DNA of 64,000 bases from CAVVIO01 sp963748095 (GTDB lineage: Bacteria; Bacteroidota; Bacteroidia; Bacteroidales; UBA10428). The notes beneath the pieces were generated by a model. It saw nothing but the letters and a program-made list of their open reading frames with translations, had not been told where the DNA came from and did not search any database. Of the stretch, positions 44,535 through 54,523 are shown piece by piece. How positions within the stretch are numbered: the first letter of the stretch is position 1; each line of letters opens with the position of its first letter. A program made the position numbers and the translations under genes. The stretch is taken from NCBI GenBank assembly GCA_963748095.1, contig CAVVIO010000034.1, forward strand, positions 17,646 to 81,645, in the 5' to 3' direction.

Positions 44535-47500
44535 GAACTTGCTGAAAAAAAGTACAGGATTTTTCCTGTTATTGTTGATAGTGCCGGTTTTGTATGCCCA
44601 ACGGCCGACTGTAGTTAATCTGACTACTAACGTGCTTGGCCCGCCTTATAATGTTCCTTTCGACCAACTGGCAGGAAAATTAAGAGTTACCCTTATGTCA
44701 AATGCCGGTATGGAAGGAGTGTATCTTACCATGATGATCAGGGGGGATAACGGAATTGTAATACAAAGCAACGGCAACCAGATCGACCAGTTCTACCTAC
44801 CGGCCAGCACTCCGTTAATTATACCCGATGTGGACAAATCTTTTGATATCATTTTCCAGCAACAAAATCTTACTTTCAGCGGGGTTGACCCTCAGACAAT
44901 TTATAATTACGGACTTCCGCCCGGTCATTACCAGGTTTGTTTTCAGTTATGGTCACCTAGCGGAACAGCCGGACCAGTTCCTCTGACCCAGGCCGCCCCC
45001 TCCGGGTGTGCCGATTTCACTATCCAGCAAAGTAACCTGAATATCAGCACCATTGTAATGCCTCCGTATACTGCTGACTTTCTGCAATATTATGACAAGG
45101 TACGTGTTACACTTTCCTCAACGCAGTACACAAATCTTCGTCTGAAACTTACCCTGAAAGGAAATAACGGGATCACCATCGCCACTTCCCCCGGTTATGT
45201 TCCGCAGCAATTTACCGAGCTCCAGCCGAATATTCCGGCAATCCTCACCGGACAAGACCTGTGGGACTTTTTCAATTCCGATAACCTGGTATTTTCGGGA
45301 ATTTCCAAACAGGAAGTAATGGACAAGGGACTTCCTGAAGGCACTTACCGCTTGTGCTTTAGGGCTTACGACCAGAACGACGTCCCATTGTCGGGTAATG
45401 ATCCCATCGGGTGCAGCAGTCCGTTTACATTGCAGGTACTCGAACCACCGACTATACTGTCTCCCCATTGCGGAGATACCATAAAACAACCTGCCGGGCA
45501 ACCGCTGTTATTCACATGGACTCCCTCACCCGGCGCACCTCCGGGCACCCCTTATACCTTAATGATCGTTGAAATGGCAGATCCAAACGCTTCTCCCGGT
45601 GACGCCCTGCAAACAGCCACTACTCCTGCATTTTTTGAAACAACGGTTATGGGTACTTCTTTCCTGTATGGCCCTGCCCAACCGGTACTCGAAAAAGGTA
45701 AAAAATACGCGTTCGAAGTAATCGCAGGCTCAGAAGCTGTCGATATTTCCAACACTTTCGATTTCAATTCATCCAAACTTCGGTTTAAAAACAAGGGGAA
45801 AAGCGCCCCCTGCTACTTCATATATGGAAAACCGGAAGGTCTCCAGGTATTCCCGGTAATTACCACTACCAATAATAACGAACCGACATTTTCAGAGATC
45901 AAACCCGATCCGAAAATACTCCCTTACTCCACGGTTTCCGGTCAGCTGAACTACAAATTCAAATACACCTCACCTCATTATAATATTCCCGGTGTTAGTG
46001 GCCAGTCATCAGGTCCGAATGTATCGCAGGCTTCCCAATCCGCACCGTCTTCACAAAGTTCTCAGAATGGTGTTAGTATAGGTAATTATGGCGTAAGTAA
46101 TGTGACAACCCAGGCATCCCAGACAACCCAGGCAAATCAGGTTAATTTAGCCAGCAGCCTTGGTTATATCGATCCGTCAGGTTCGAAACCACTGGCCGGT
46201 GTACCGGTAAGCCTCGTGGTAAGGTACGTGGTGCGGTCAGGATCCATCAATTCGGAAGATGCTTCCGGCCATGTAATCAACAGGAATGATTTTGCGCTTA
46301 CAAGTGATGAAAATTACTACAATAAATTCAAAGATGACGGAACTGTTCTGAAAACCACCTATACCGATCAAAACGGAAAGTTCAGCTTTACCTTTGTGAA
46401 TGCGGATACTTCCATGGGAAAAATGGAAAATATGCTCGTTACACATGGCGGGGAATTTGGTGATCAGGCTTCCGGCCAGGTATATAAAACAGTCCGGCTT
46501 ATCGTTGGCAATAAATATTATTGCAGTCCCGATGTGGATATTTTCATTAAACCCTGGAAAAATGCCGATCTGGGAACGCTCGTTTCCTGGGTGAAGAGTT
46601 ATAATCTGCAGGTTACCGTACTTTCTACCAAATCGACTTTTTATGACCAGACCTCCGGTTCCGGGGCCCCGTTGAATGAAGTGGTTACAAAGGTATTGAG
46701 AGGTCCGCCTGTGCCGGGAGTTCCTTTTAATGAGGGTGATGTGAAAAGGCAAATGATCCATTTTGGCGGACAGAAGTACACCATTGAGGATGGCAAAACA
46801 AATATGGACGGTAAAGTTTTCTTTACAAACCTGGTAATGCACGATCCCGATAATAATCAGGACAGGTACTATATCGATTGCAGCACTTCCGAAAGTTCGG
46901 GCTTACTGAATTATAAAGATCTGGAAAGAAGATACAATCCCATTTACCTGAACGATAAGAAAAAATTTCCATTTAACTCACAAAGCAAAGACCTGGTTTC
47001 ATCTGGTAATCATGGAGGTATTGATCTCGGACCACAATACGAGTATTACGGACAAGACATTACCTTCAACAGCGAATTCAAGGTGAAGACCTATGACTTT
47101 ACCATGGAAATGTATCCGAAAAAACCGCGAATTTACGGACAGACACTTGCTTCCGGACTTAAAGACCTGGTGAACCTGAATAATGTAATGAAGGATACCA
47201 CATTAAGCGGTGTTAAAGTTTTGCTGTTCAGTAAATATAAACCGGATGAAAACGGATACGTGAAACTGACCATTCAAAACATGTATACCAATGCCGACGG
47301 TTTTTATGCTTTTAACGACCTTCCGCTTCAAACAAAAGTAGAAACTGTTAAAATAGATGATAAAACCACCCTAAAAGAAGATGTAATTGGTCCTGACAGG
47401 TGGGTCGTTGCCAAACCCAAGGGATTCGGACTTCTTGAAAAACCGGCGGGAATATTGAAACGCGGTGATCAGATACCATTGAATTTCTCATTCATGGCAG

Positions 47501-50500
47501 ATGGTATTCTTATCGGTTATGTGACCGATAAAGACGGAAACCCGGTTCCTGCCGATGTAAAAGTGGAAGGGTATCCGGCACTGAAAACAGGGAAACCCAA
47601 TCTTATTACAGCACTGGCCGTGCTGAAAGCAAAAACACAGGGCCTCGATCAATTGCCGAATAATGCAGAAATGTTCGTCTTCCTGGCTCCGTCAGGAGAA
47701 AACCAGAAAGTCACCATTATCCCTCACGATCTTACAACCTATCTTCCGGTTACCAAAACCATTGATATTCCAAAATTTGAAAGTAATGATACGAAGATCC
47801 TGCAAAAAATCGTCGTTAAAAAACTCGAGCACCGGGTAAAATTCAGGGTGATGGGTTATTCATCCCCTCCAAAACCGGGAAAACTGCAACTGGCACCCAA
47901 ACCACTGAAAGATGTAAAGGTTAAAATCACTAATTTACTGGATGATATATCAGGTACAACCAACGACAATGGGTATATAACCTTTGAATTTGTAAGTTCC
48001 GATACCACGTTCAACATGGATATTGTACCTGATGAAAATTCGGATTATTCCGTTGTACACGGCAATTTCTCAAATACGCCAACCGGAGATGTGAAATTCA
48101 AAAAAACATTTTACCTCTACCCCGGATATAAAATTTCAGGAAAGGTAACCATCGGGGATAATGATGAACCGGTCGATTCGGCTAAGGTCTATGTCGAGAA
48201 CAATGCAGATGTTTTCGCATATACCGACAATAAAGGTAAATATACCCTGAAAAAGGTACCCGGTACCATGTCATCTATTGCTGTGAAAGCAGAAAAGTTT
48301 GAACCGGGTAAAACCATCATCGGCGATAAAAAAGACAATGTATCGCTCCCCTCCTCTTCGGATGTTGATCTGCACCTGAAAATTGCCAATGAAATACCCG
48401 GTGAATTATTCGGGTTCCCGGTATATGTCGATTCAGTTCAGGAACAGGGAAACACGGCAACTATTTCCGGTTCCCTCAGGGACATCGATAAAATAAAAAA
48501 CAATAATTTCAGTCTTAAACTGGATCCGACCTATAAGATAAAATTCAGTAACGTAAAACTGGTGAAAAAACAGGGCAGCACAACGCTGCAACCGGAGAGT
48601 GATGCTGTATCGCTTGATATGGATAAGTTCCCGCTGGAGATCAACCAGGCGTTCCTGGGAGAACAGTTACCTGCCTCCGGTTCACTGCTGAAGATCGAAT
48701 CCGGCAATGGCGGTAAGGGATCGATTCGCGGAAAAGTCAGTTTGTCCAACTCATTTAAGTTCAATGCCAATCTTTTCGCCTTTGGAAGTGATGGCGCCTG
48801 GCTGGCCGAACCCGGCGCTTCGAACAATACAATTACGGTTTTCAGTTCACCACCTGAAACTGCGGCTGCACGCAAGTTTTCACTTGTGAATAAATCAGGT
48901 CAGGATATGGACGTAACCCTGAAAGGCTTTGACGGTATCGCGAAAAAAAGTCAGTCGTTCCTTATCAAGGATACCATGTCGCTTTCGCTTACCATTAGTA
49001 CAAAAGATATCCAGGGACTGAACCCCTCAAAAATAAAAATTGATCTGGGAAATCTGAAACTTACCAATTCGGGGTTTGTTCCTTTAAACAGCACCAGTTC
49101 CCTGAGCTTTAGCCTGGAAAAATGGAATGTCGTTTCACAAAACTGGTCGTTTTCACAACAATCGAAAGGGATTGAGATTGCATCAGGAACCCTGAAAACC
49201 GGGGTTGTTAACCTTCCGGTAAAGGACATTGTGCTCACTCCCACTACCTTTGAGATCAATCAGATAAAACTCGACCAGATATCAATGGCCGGTGTGATGC
49301 CGCTGACCATTAATTCCACCGACTTGTCATTCGGTTATTTCCCGTCCATCGGCTCCGATCACAAAGCCCACTGGCGGCTGGCAATCGTGGGAATGAATGG
49401 TAAACCTGCAGTTACCCTGTCGGGATTACCCGGTATTGCTGCCGGAGAAAATATTCAGTTCCAGGTTTTCTCCATGCTCAGCAACGGGGAACAATCCATC
49501 GATCTGGCCAACCAGGGTAAGGAACTTACTTTTTACGATATCCTGAAAGTGAAGCCGCTGGCTATTGTCCCGTATGACGGGTATTTCCAGTTGGTAGGTT
49601 CCATGGACATGGGTATTCCGCGCATTGAAAAACAAAACGGTAAAATAAGGTTTGCCAAAAAGAACAATGCGGTAGAATTTATGTTATACCCGCTCAATAT
49701 GGGATTTGATGCTCCCGGGAAAGTGAAATTTATTTCCAGCCAGACTTTCGGCGACCAGGTATTCAAGAACAGTACCTTCTCAGCGCCCGGAGTATTGAAC
49801 GATGCCGAAGGCCTTCAACTGAAAGCAGTGCTGCACCGCGATCAGCAGCATGCATGGGTGGAAGTGGATCCGTACAATCAAAAATTACCCATCGGCGGCG
49901 ATAATTCTACTTATTTGTCGGATGTGAGAGGTGAAATGAAGGTGGATTATACCAAGAAAGACTGGGGTTACTTCACTTTCAACGGTATAATGAACGGGGT
50001 GAAAGGAATGGAAGGGGACAAGAAAAAAACCTTTACTATTTATGGCGATATTGTGGCAGATGGCCAGCAGGTGCAAGTCAAAAATATTGACACAGGATTC
50101 GGGAATCTTAATATTACTTATGATTTCCAGCATGGTCGTCTGCTTGGTAATATGAATATCGACAAGGATTTTGCCAGTCTTTCCATACATGGCGTTGCCA
50201 ACTTTTTGGTAGATCACAGTGGCTGGTACTTCCTGGCCGGAGGACAGATATCAGCTCCCGGGATCGGGGATTTTCAGGCTGGCGTTATGATCGGAAATTA
50301 TGACGTGATGCCTGCCGATGTTACCGCCAAGATCATGCAGTTTGCTTATAACAAAAATATCCCAAAAGCTTTTCAGAATCATATTTCCGGGTTCTTTATC
50401 ACAGGTCGTAAAACCTTGCCGATTAGTATCCCCGATGTAAGTATTGATCTGTGGGTAATAAGCGCACGTCTGGGAGTAGAAGCCGGTCTGGATGCACGTT

Positions 50501-50871
50501 TCTGGATGGGATTCGATAACTCCGGAGACGAGTTCGGAATCGGGGCCATGGCATTTGCCCATGCTTACTTTATAGCCAGCTCCATTACCTGTACCAACCT
50601 GAGTGCCGACGCACGTGCCGAATTGGGAGCACAGGGAACCTACAATACGGGAACGGGAGCGTTCACTATCGGAGGCTGCGGCAGCTTCTCCCTCGGGGCA
50701 CGGATAGAACAATGTATACCGACACTGGTTGCCGGATGTAAAGGTTGCATCGGAAAATCACTTTCCGAATCCATTAAGGTCAACCTCTCGATTGACTCTC
50801 ATGGAAATTCAGATTTCTCTTTCGGTTTCGGAAACTGCAGTGGCCAGTCAACCCTGTCATCCGGATTTTAA
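44518..50871 (+). CDS. Giant secreted multidomain protein (TANFOR-like and carboxypeptidase-regulatory-like modules)
   Basis: This 2117-residue protein has a signal peptide (ending VLYAQ|R). Residues about 27-172 and 173-312 form two repeats that resemble the TANFOR domain (each ends in ...GLPPGHYQVCF / GLPEGTYRLCF and a paired Cys motif). A fibronectin-like segment (313-420, PLLFTWTPSPG), a Ser/Gln/Asn-rich linker (about 491-545) and several carboxypeptidase-regulatory-like beta modules follow (starting near 548, 868, 1000, 1120 and 1202; motifs such as GYVTDKDGNPVPADV and GKVTIGDNDEPVDSAKVYV). The last third is beta-rich, with a Cys-containing end (about 2020-2117: ITCTNLS, IGGCGSF, CIPTLVAGCKGC). 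There is no evident T9SS tail. It is coupled to the barrel gene upstream and is followed 9 bp later by the fibronectin-III gene. Assignment to TANFOR is from pattern memory and should be tested. Confidence 0.75.
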   Translation: MYIHFKNLLKKSTGFFLLLLIVPVLYAQRPTVVNLTTNVLGPPYNVPFDQLAGKLRVTLMSNAGMEGVYLTMMIRGDNGIVIQSNGNQIDQFYLPASTPLIIPDVDKSFDIIFQQQNLTFSGVDPQTIYNYGLPPGHYQVCFQLWSPSGTAGPVPLTQAAPSGCADFTIQQSNLNISTIVMPPYTADFLQYYDKVRVTLSSTQYTNLRLKLTLKGNNGITIATSPGYVPQQFTELQPNIPAILTGQDLWDFFNSDNLVFSGISKQEVMDKGLPEGTYRLCFRAYDQNDVPLSGNDPIGCSSPFTLQVLEPPTILSPHCGDTIKQPAGQPLLFTWTPSPGAPPGTPYTLMIVEMADPNASPGDALQTATTPAFFETTVMGTSFLYGPAQPVLEKGKKYAFEVIAGSEAVDISNTFDFNSSKLRFKNKGKSAPCYFIYGKPEGLQVFPVITTTNNNEPTFSEIKPDPKILPYSTVSGQLNYKFKYTSPHYNIPGVSGQSSGPNVSQASQSAPSSQSSQNGVSIGNYGVSNVTTQASQTTQANQVNLASSLGYIDPSGSKPLAGVPVSLVVRYVVRSGSINSEDASGHVINRNDFALTSDENYYNKFKDDGTVLKTTYTDQNGKFSFTFVNADTSMGKMENMLVTHGGEFGDQASGQVYKTVRLIVGNKYYCSPDVDIFIKPWKNADLGTLVSWVKSYNLQVTVLSTKSTFYDQTSGSGAPLNEVVTKVLRGPPVPGVPFNEGDVKRQMIHFGGQKYTIEDGKTNMDGKVFFTNLVMHDPDNNQDRYYIDCSTSESSGLLNYKDLERRYNPIYLNDKKKFPFNSQSKDLVSSGNHGGIDLGPQYEYYGQDITFNSEFKVKTYDFTMEMYPKKPRIYGQTLASGLKDLVNLNNVMKDTTLSGVKVLLFSKYKPDENGYVKLTIQNMYTNADGFYAFNDLPLQTKVETVKIDDKTTLKEDVIGPDRWVVAKPKGFGLLEKPAGILKRGDQIPLNFSFMADGILIGYVTDKDGNPVPADVKVEGYPALKTGKPNLITALAVLKAKTQGLDQLPNNAEMFVFLAPSGENQKVTIIPHDLTTYLPVTKTIDIPKFESNDTKILQKIVVKKLEHRVKFRVMGYSSPPKPGKLQLAPKPLKDVKVKITNLLDDISGTTNDNGYITFEFVSSDTTFNMDIVPDENSDYSVVHGNFSNTPTGDVKFKKTFYLYPGYKISGKVTIGDNDEPVDSAKVYVENNADVFAYTDNKGKYTLKKVPGTMSSIAVKAEKFEPGKTIIGDKKDNVSLPSSSDVDLHLKIANEIPGELFGFPVYVDSVQEQGNTATISGSLRDIDKIKNNNFSLKLDPTYKIKFSNVKLVKKQGSTTLQPESDAVSLDMDKFPLEINQAFLGEQLPASGSLLKIESGNGGKGSIRGKVSLSNSFKFNANLFAFGSDGAWLAEPGASNNTITVFSSPPETAAARKFSLVNKSGQDMDVTLKGFDGIAKKSQSFLIKDTMSLSLTISTKDIQGLNPSKIKIDLGNLKLTNSGFVPLNSTSSLSFSLEKWNVVSQNWSFSQQSKGIEIASGTLKTGVVNLPVKDIVLTPTTFEINQIKLDQISMAGVMPLTINSTDLSFGYFPSIGSDHKAHWRLAIVGMNGKPAVTLSGLPGIAAGENIQFQVFSMLSNGEQSIDLANQGKELTFYDILKVKPLAIVPYDGYFQLVGSMDMGIPRIEKQNGKIRFAKKNNAVEFMLYPLNMGFDAPGKVKFISSQTFGDQVFKNSTFSAPGVLNDAEGLQLKAVLHRDQQHAWVEVDPYNQKLPIGGDNSTYLSDVRGEMKVDYTKKDWGYFTFNGIMNGVKGMEGDKKKTFTIYGDIVADGQQVQVKNIDTGFGNLNITYDFQHGRLLGNMNIDKDFASLSIHGVANFLVDHSGWYFLAGGQISAPGIGDFQAGVMIGNYDVMPADVTAKIMQFAYNKNIPKAFQNHISGFFITGRKTLPISIPDVSIDLWVISARLGVEAGLDARFWMGFDNSGDEFGIGAMAFAHAYFIASSITCTNLSADARAELGAQGTYNTGTGAFTIGGCGSFSLGARIEQCIPTLVAGCKGCIGKSLSESIKVNLSIDSHGNSDFSFGFGNCSGQSTLSSGF

Positions 50872-50880
50872 AATAAAACT

Positions 50881-52873
50881 ATGTTGATCATGATAAAAAC
50901 AATGCGAATATTTTTGGTTTTCCTGATGCTGACACTCAGCAGTTTCGACGGTTCTGCACAGTATCCGCTAGCTGCAGGTGCACCATCGGGCATTTATGTT
51001 TTTCTGGATAACCATATCCCGAAGGAGGGTTATTATGAAGTGTTCCGCTCTCCCGGTGGAAAAAACAGTTTTACATCTATTGGAAAGGTATCGGCTCCAA
51101 CGAATGAAGATGACCTTACCAGCCGGATCAGGAAATACGAACTGGTTTTCCCCGATCTGGGTCATTATACGCGAGCGGATATAGACAAGATGTGGAATTA
51201 CCTGCAGAAAAATACGGGAATGGATACCCTCGCCCCGGTCAACTTTCCGGTAATGAACCTGGCTGCAGGAACCGCTTTTTTCGACGATCAGGTTGCAGCC
51301 AATACCAAATATAAATACAAAGTGGAATATTATGAAAACAATTCACAGAAATACAGTAAGACCACTTCCGCTGTCTCTTATCCCGGTAAATTTGATATAA
51401 AAGCACCTGTGTTTCACAGTGAAAATGCCACTCATAATAATATTTATACCGACTGGAATATCGCCTCCGATCCATTACTGTATACATTTCGGGTATACCG
51501 TAGACAAAACATGGCAGGAAATTTCGAAAAAGTAAATGTAATAAAGGGTTTTTACAACAGGGGAGATTCCCTTTTCCTGGTAGTGAATGATACCACTGTA
51601 AATCCCCCGGATGGTTTATGAATATTACGTGGTACCGCTTGACCGGTTGGGAAACCCGGGTGGAAATTCACCAAAGTCAACTACTACGAGTTTTCAAAAC
51701 GATGATGTGCCCATTATCCGGCGCCTGAATGTAACTACCGGAAAAGAAGACCATTCGGTAGTGGTAACCTGGAATTTTAACCATGTGAATATGGTTAGAA
51801 GCATCGGCATTTACAGAAGTGATAATTTCGACTCGGGATTTGTGAAAATAGCAGAAGTTCCGCCTCTCGATACTACCTATACCGACAGGGTAACCGGCGC
51901 CATGGAAAACTACTATTATTACCTGGTGCTTCAGGGGATCATGAACCGGAGTTACCCCAGTGCCAAAGTCGGCGGGCATTCCTTTAATCATACCGTGCCG
52001 GCACCGCCATCCGATGTGGGAGCAGAACCGGTAAAAGGGGGTGTAAAAGTATACTGGTCCCATCTCGATCCGAATGTAACGGGATACTACATTTACAGGG
52101 ACCTGGGACTGAACGATACCCTGCAGCAAATTTCAAGACTGATCAAGCCCGACAGAGAGATCATGTCGTATACCGATACATCGGCAACACTTACGGGAAA
52201 CCGGACTTTTACATATGCTGTACGTTCCGTAAATGACAGTTACCTGATGAGCATGCTATCTGAAAAAGTTTCGGCGCAACCCGATATCCAGACCGTTGTT
52301 GTCTCTCCTTCGAACCTGAGAGGAGGGTATTCCGGTGGAAAAGTTTTACTGGTATGGGATGATATGAACACCACCGACGAAAACCTGCTCGGATACAATG
52401 TGTACCGGAAAAAGACAGGCAGTTCAAATTATTCCAAAATTAATCCGGAAATGTTGCTGTTCAGTACCAATACGTACACCGATTCCACCCTGGCAAACGG
52501 AACGGGCTATGATTACGCGGTTACCGCCCTGGATTTATCAAAAAGTGAAAGTCCGAAAAGTAAGATCTTTACTGTAAAAATTCCGGCTGTTGAAAGTACT
52601 GCTGATGCTCCGTCAGGTTTCAGGGTTTCGCGAGGTAAAGGATCTGCTATTCTTACATGGACCCGTGTGGATGACGATAACCTGGGACAGTATGCCATTT
52701 ACAGGTATCTACCCGGAAGCAAACCGCAACTGGTGACAAAAGTGCAACCCGATACTTTTACATATGAAGATAAAACAGTAAAGAACGGAACGCTCTATTT
52801 TTATTATATGACGGCTATTTCGAAAACGGGCCGGGAAAGTGAACCCTGCCAGACGGTAAGTATCCGGTTTTAA
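50881..52873 (+). pseudogene. Fibronectin type III-repeat surface protein, frameshifted in a C5 tract
   Basis: The signal peptide (MLIMIKTMRIF...SFDGSAQ) starts a protein that reads to a stop at 51621. The homologous sequence continues in another frame from about 51604 to 52873. Removing one C from the CCCCC at 51604-51608 gives ...TVNPRMVYEYYVVPLDRLGN..., joining the pieces into one chain of about 660 residues. It contains about four or five fibronectin-III modules (YKVEYYENN, IGIYRSDNFDSGF, GYYIYRDLG, GYNVYRKKTG, YAIYRYLPG). It is secreted, with no sorting tail. It is the third gene of the operon with the barrel and giant protein. The homopolymer could be an assembly error or an ON/OFF phase switch. 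Confidence 0.8.
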
Positions 52874-52924
52874 TTTCCGGAATTAAAAGAGGTGGCAAAA
52901 CATTTTTTTTAAACCGCTTTTAAA

Positions 52925-54268
52925 ATGTATAAAAGCAGAACAATGAAACATGGAAAAATGCCTATAAGAAACCTGCTCTGGCTTACAGGGTTTATTACTT
53001 TGCTGGTATCCTGTGAGAAAACAGCAGTATATGATAATCCCAATCCGCCGGTAATACAGTCGTTGTCACCCGACAACGGGCCGGCTGGTACCTCCGTTTA
53101 TATTAACGGGAAAAATTTCAGCCCAAGGATTTCAGATAATACTGTGATGATAGGATCTACAGAGATAGATGTGTATAAAGCGGATTCCAACTACCTGGTG
53201 GTTATCATACCGGTAGGGTTGAAAACGGGAGCTGTAAAAGTAACGGTAAATGATAAAAGCGTAACTGGTCCCGTTTTCACTTATGAACCTACTGTAACGG
53301 TTTCATCTTATGCCGGGAACGGACTGATAGGCTTGCAGGATGGTTCGCTCGCGGGAGCACGTTTTAACCTGCCCAGGGCAATGGCACTCGATGCGAATGG
53401 AAATATGTATGTGGCCGACCAGGCAAATAACGTGATACGTAAAATAACTTCCGATGGACAGGTAACCACGCTGGCAGGGAACGGGGAAGCAGGATCTATG
53501 GACGGAAGTGACAGCAGTGCACGATTTAACCAGCCCGGTGCTCTTATAGTCGGAAAGGACGGAAATATATATGTAGCCGATTACGCGGGAAATGCCATAC
53601 GTAAAGTAACACCACAGGGCGAAGTGACAACCATTGCAGGCGATTCGATCCATGGCAATGTAAACGGTGACGGAACCAATGCCCGTTTTTACGGACCTTC
53701 CGGAATAACTATGGACGATCAGGGAAATTTTTACGTGACCGATTTCCTGAACAATCAGATTAAAAAGATCACTCCCGATTACCAGGTATCTTTATATGCA
53801 GGTACCGGCGCAGTTGGCACAAATGACGGGGACCGCCTGCAGGCAACTTTTTTCGGACCTACTACCATCACCACGGACAATGATGGAAATATGTATGTAG
53901 GTGACTGGTTTAATTTCCGGATACGTAAGATTGACCCATCGGGGATGGTAACCACCCTGGCCGGTAGCACTTCGGGATATACCGATGGTATGGCTTCATC
54001 GGCACAATTTAATACACCCGTGGGGCTGGCAGCCGACAACCAGGGCAACCTGTATGTCGCCGACGGATTTAATAATGTTATCCGTAAAGTGGATAGTGAT
54101 GGAAACGTTACAACCTTTGCAGGAACCACCAGCCCTGGATACAAGAACGGCAATCCGGCGGATGCATTATTCAACGGACCGGTAGGACTGTTGTACGACA
54201 CCAATGCCAATACCCTTTATGTAGCTGACTGGTACAATTACAGGATCAGGAAGATTACAATAAGGTGA
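52925..54268 (+). CDS. IPT/TIG plus NHL-repeat lipoprotein
   Basis: This 447-residue protein starts at ATG 52925, though the ATG at 52943 is equally possible. A lipoprotein signal is clear (lipobox LLVSC). An IPT/TIG domain (about residues 40-120: PVIQSLSPDNGPAGTSVYINGKNF) is followed by about six NHL repeats forming a beta-propeller (repeating NLPRAMALDANGNMYVADQANNVIRKI...VTTLAGNG). Such propellers bind protein or carbohydrate ligands. It ends the surface operon, 51 bp after the fibronectin gene, and probably sits on the outer-membrane surface. Confidence 0.88.
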   Translation: MYKSRTMKHGKMPIRNLLWLTGFITLLVSCEKTAVYDNPNPPVIQSLSPDNGPAGTSVYINGKNFSPRISDNTVMIGSTEIDVYKADSNYLVVIIPVGLKTGAVKVTVNDKSVTGPVFTYEPTVTVSSYAGNGLIGLQDGSLAGARFNLPRAMALDANGNMYVADQANNVIRKITSDGQVTTLAGNGEAGSMDGSDSSARFNQPGALIVGKDGNIYVADYAGNAIRKVTPQGEVTTIAGDSIHGNVNGDGTNARFYGPSGITMDDQGNFYVTDFLNNQIKKITPDYQVSLYAGTGAVGTNDGDRLQATFFGPTTITTDNDGNMYVGDWFNFRIRKIDPSGMVTTLAGSTSGYTDGMASSAQFNTPVGLAADNQGNLYVADGFNNVIRKVDSDGNVTTFAGTTSPGYKNGNPADALFNGPVGLLYDTNANTLYVADWYNYRIRKITIR

Positions 54269-54383
54269 TATCACTTAATATTTGTGAAAACCTAAAACTT
54301 GCGCCAGGTTATTATTTTTAAACCTGAAATTGTTGGGGGAATCTATCCACAATAATTTCTGACAGGGTTGGTGAATCATTAAA

Positions 54384-54402
54384 TTTTGTATATTGTACAA
54401 AA
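54384..54402. promoter_or_regulatory. Inverted repeat before the DoxX fusion gene
   Basis: The arms TTTTGTA (54384-54390) and TACAAAA (54396-54402) flank TATTG, 122 bp upstream of the DoxX-fusion start. It could be an operator in the 255-bp gap or chance in AT-rich DNA. Confidence 0.3.
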
Positions 54403-54523
54403 AAACGAACGGTGTAAAAAATATAGTCCGGTATGCCGCTGTTTTTCATATACTAAAACATACTGTGCCATTATTCTGAATAATATACGAAGCAGTAAAT
54501 TGATATAAGTATTATTACTAAAG

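Noticed and set aside
46237..46842. 201-codon minus-strand ORF within the giant secreted protein gene
   Set aside because: Antisense to repeated beta modules of the plus-strand protein, with no homology signal and no start context.
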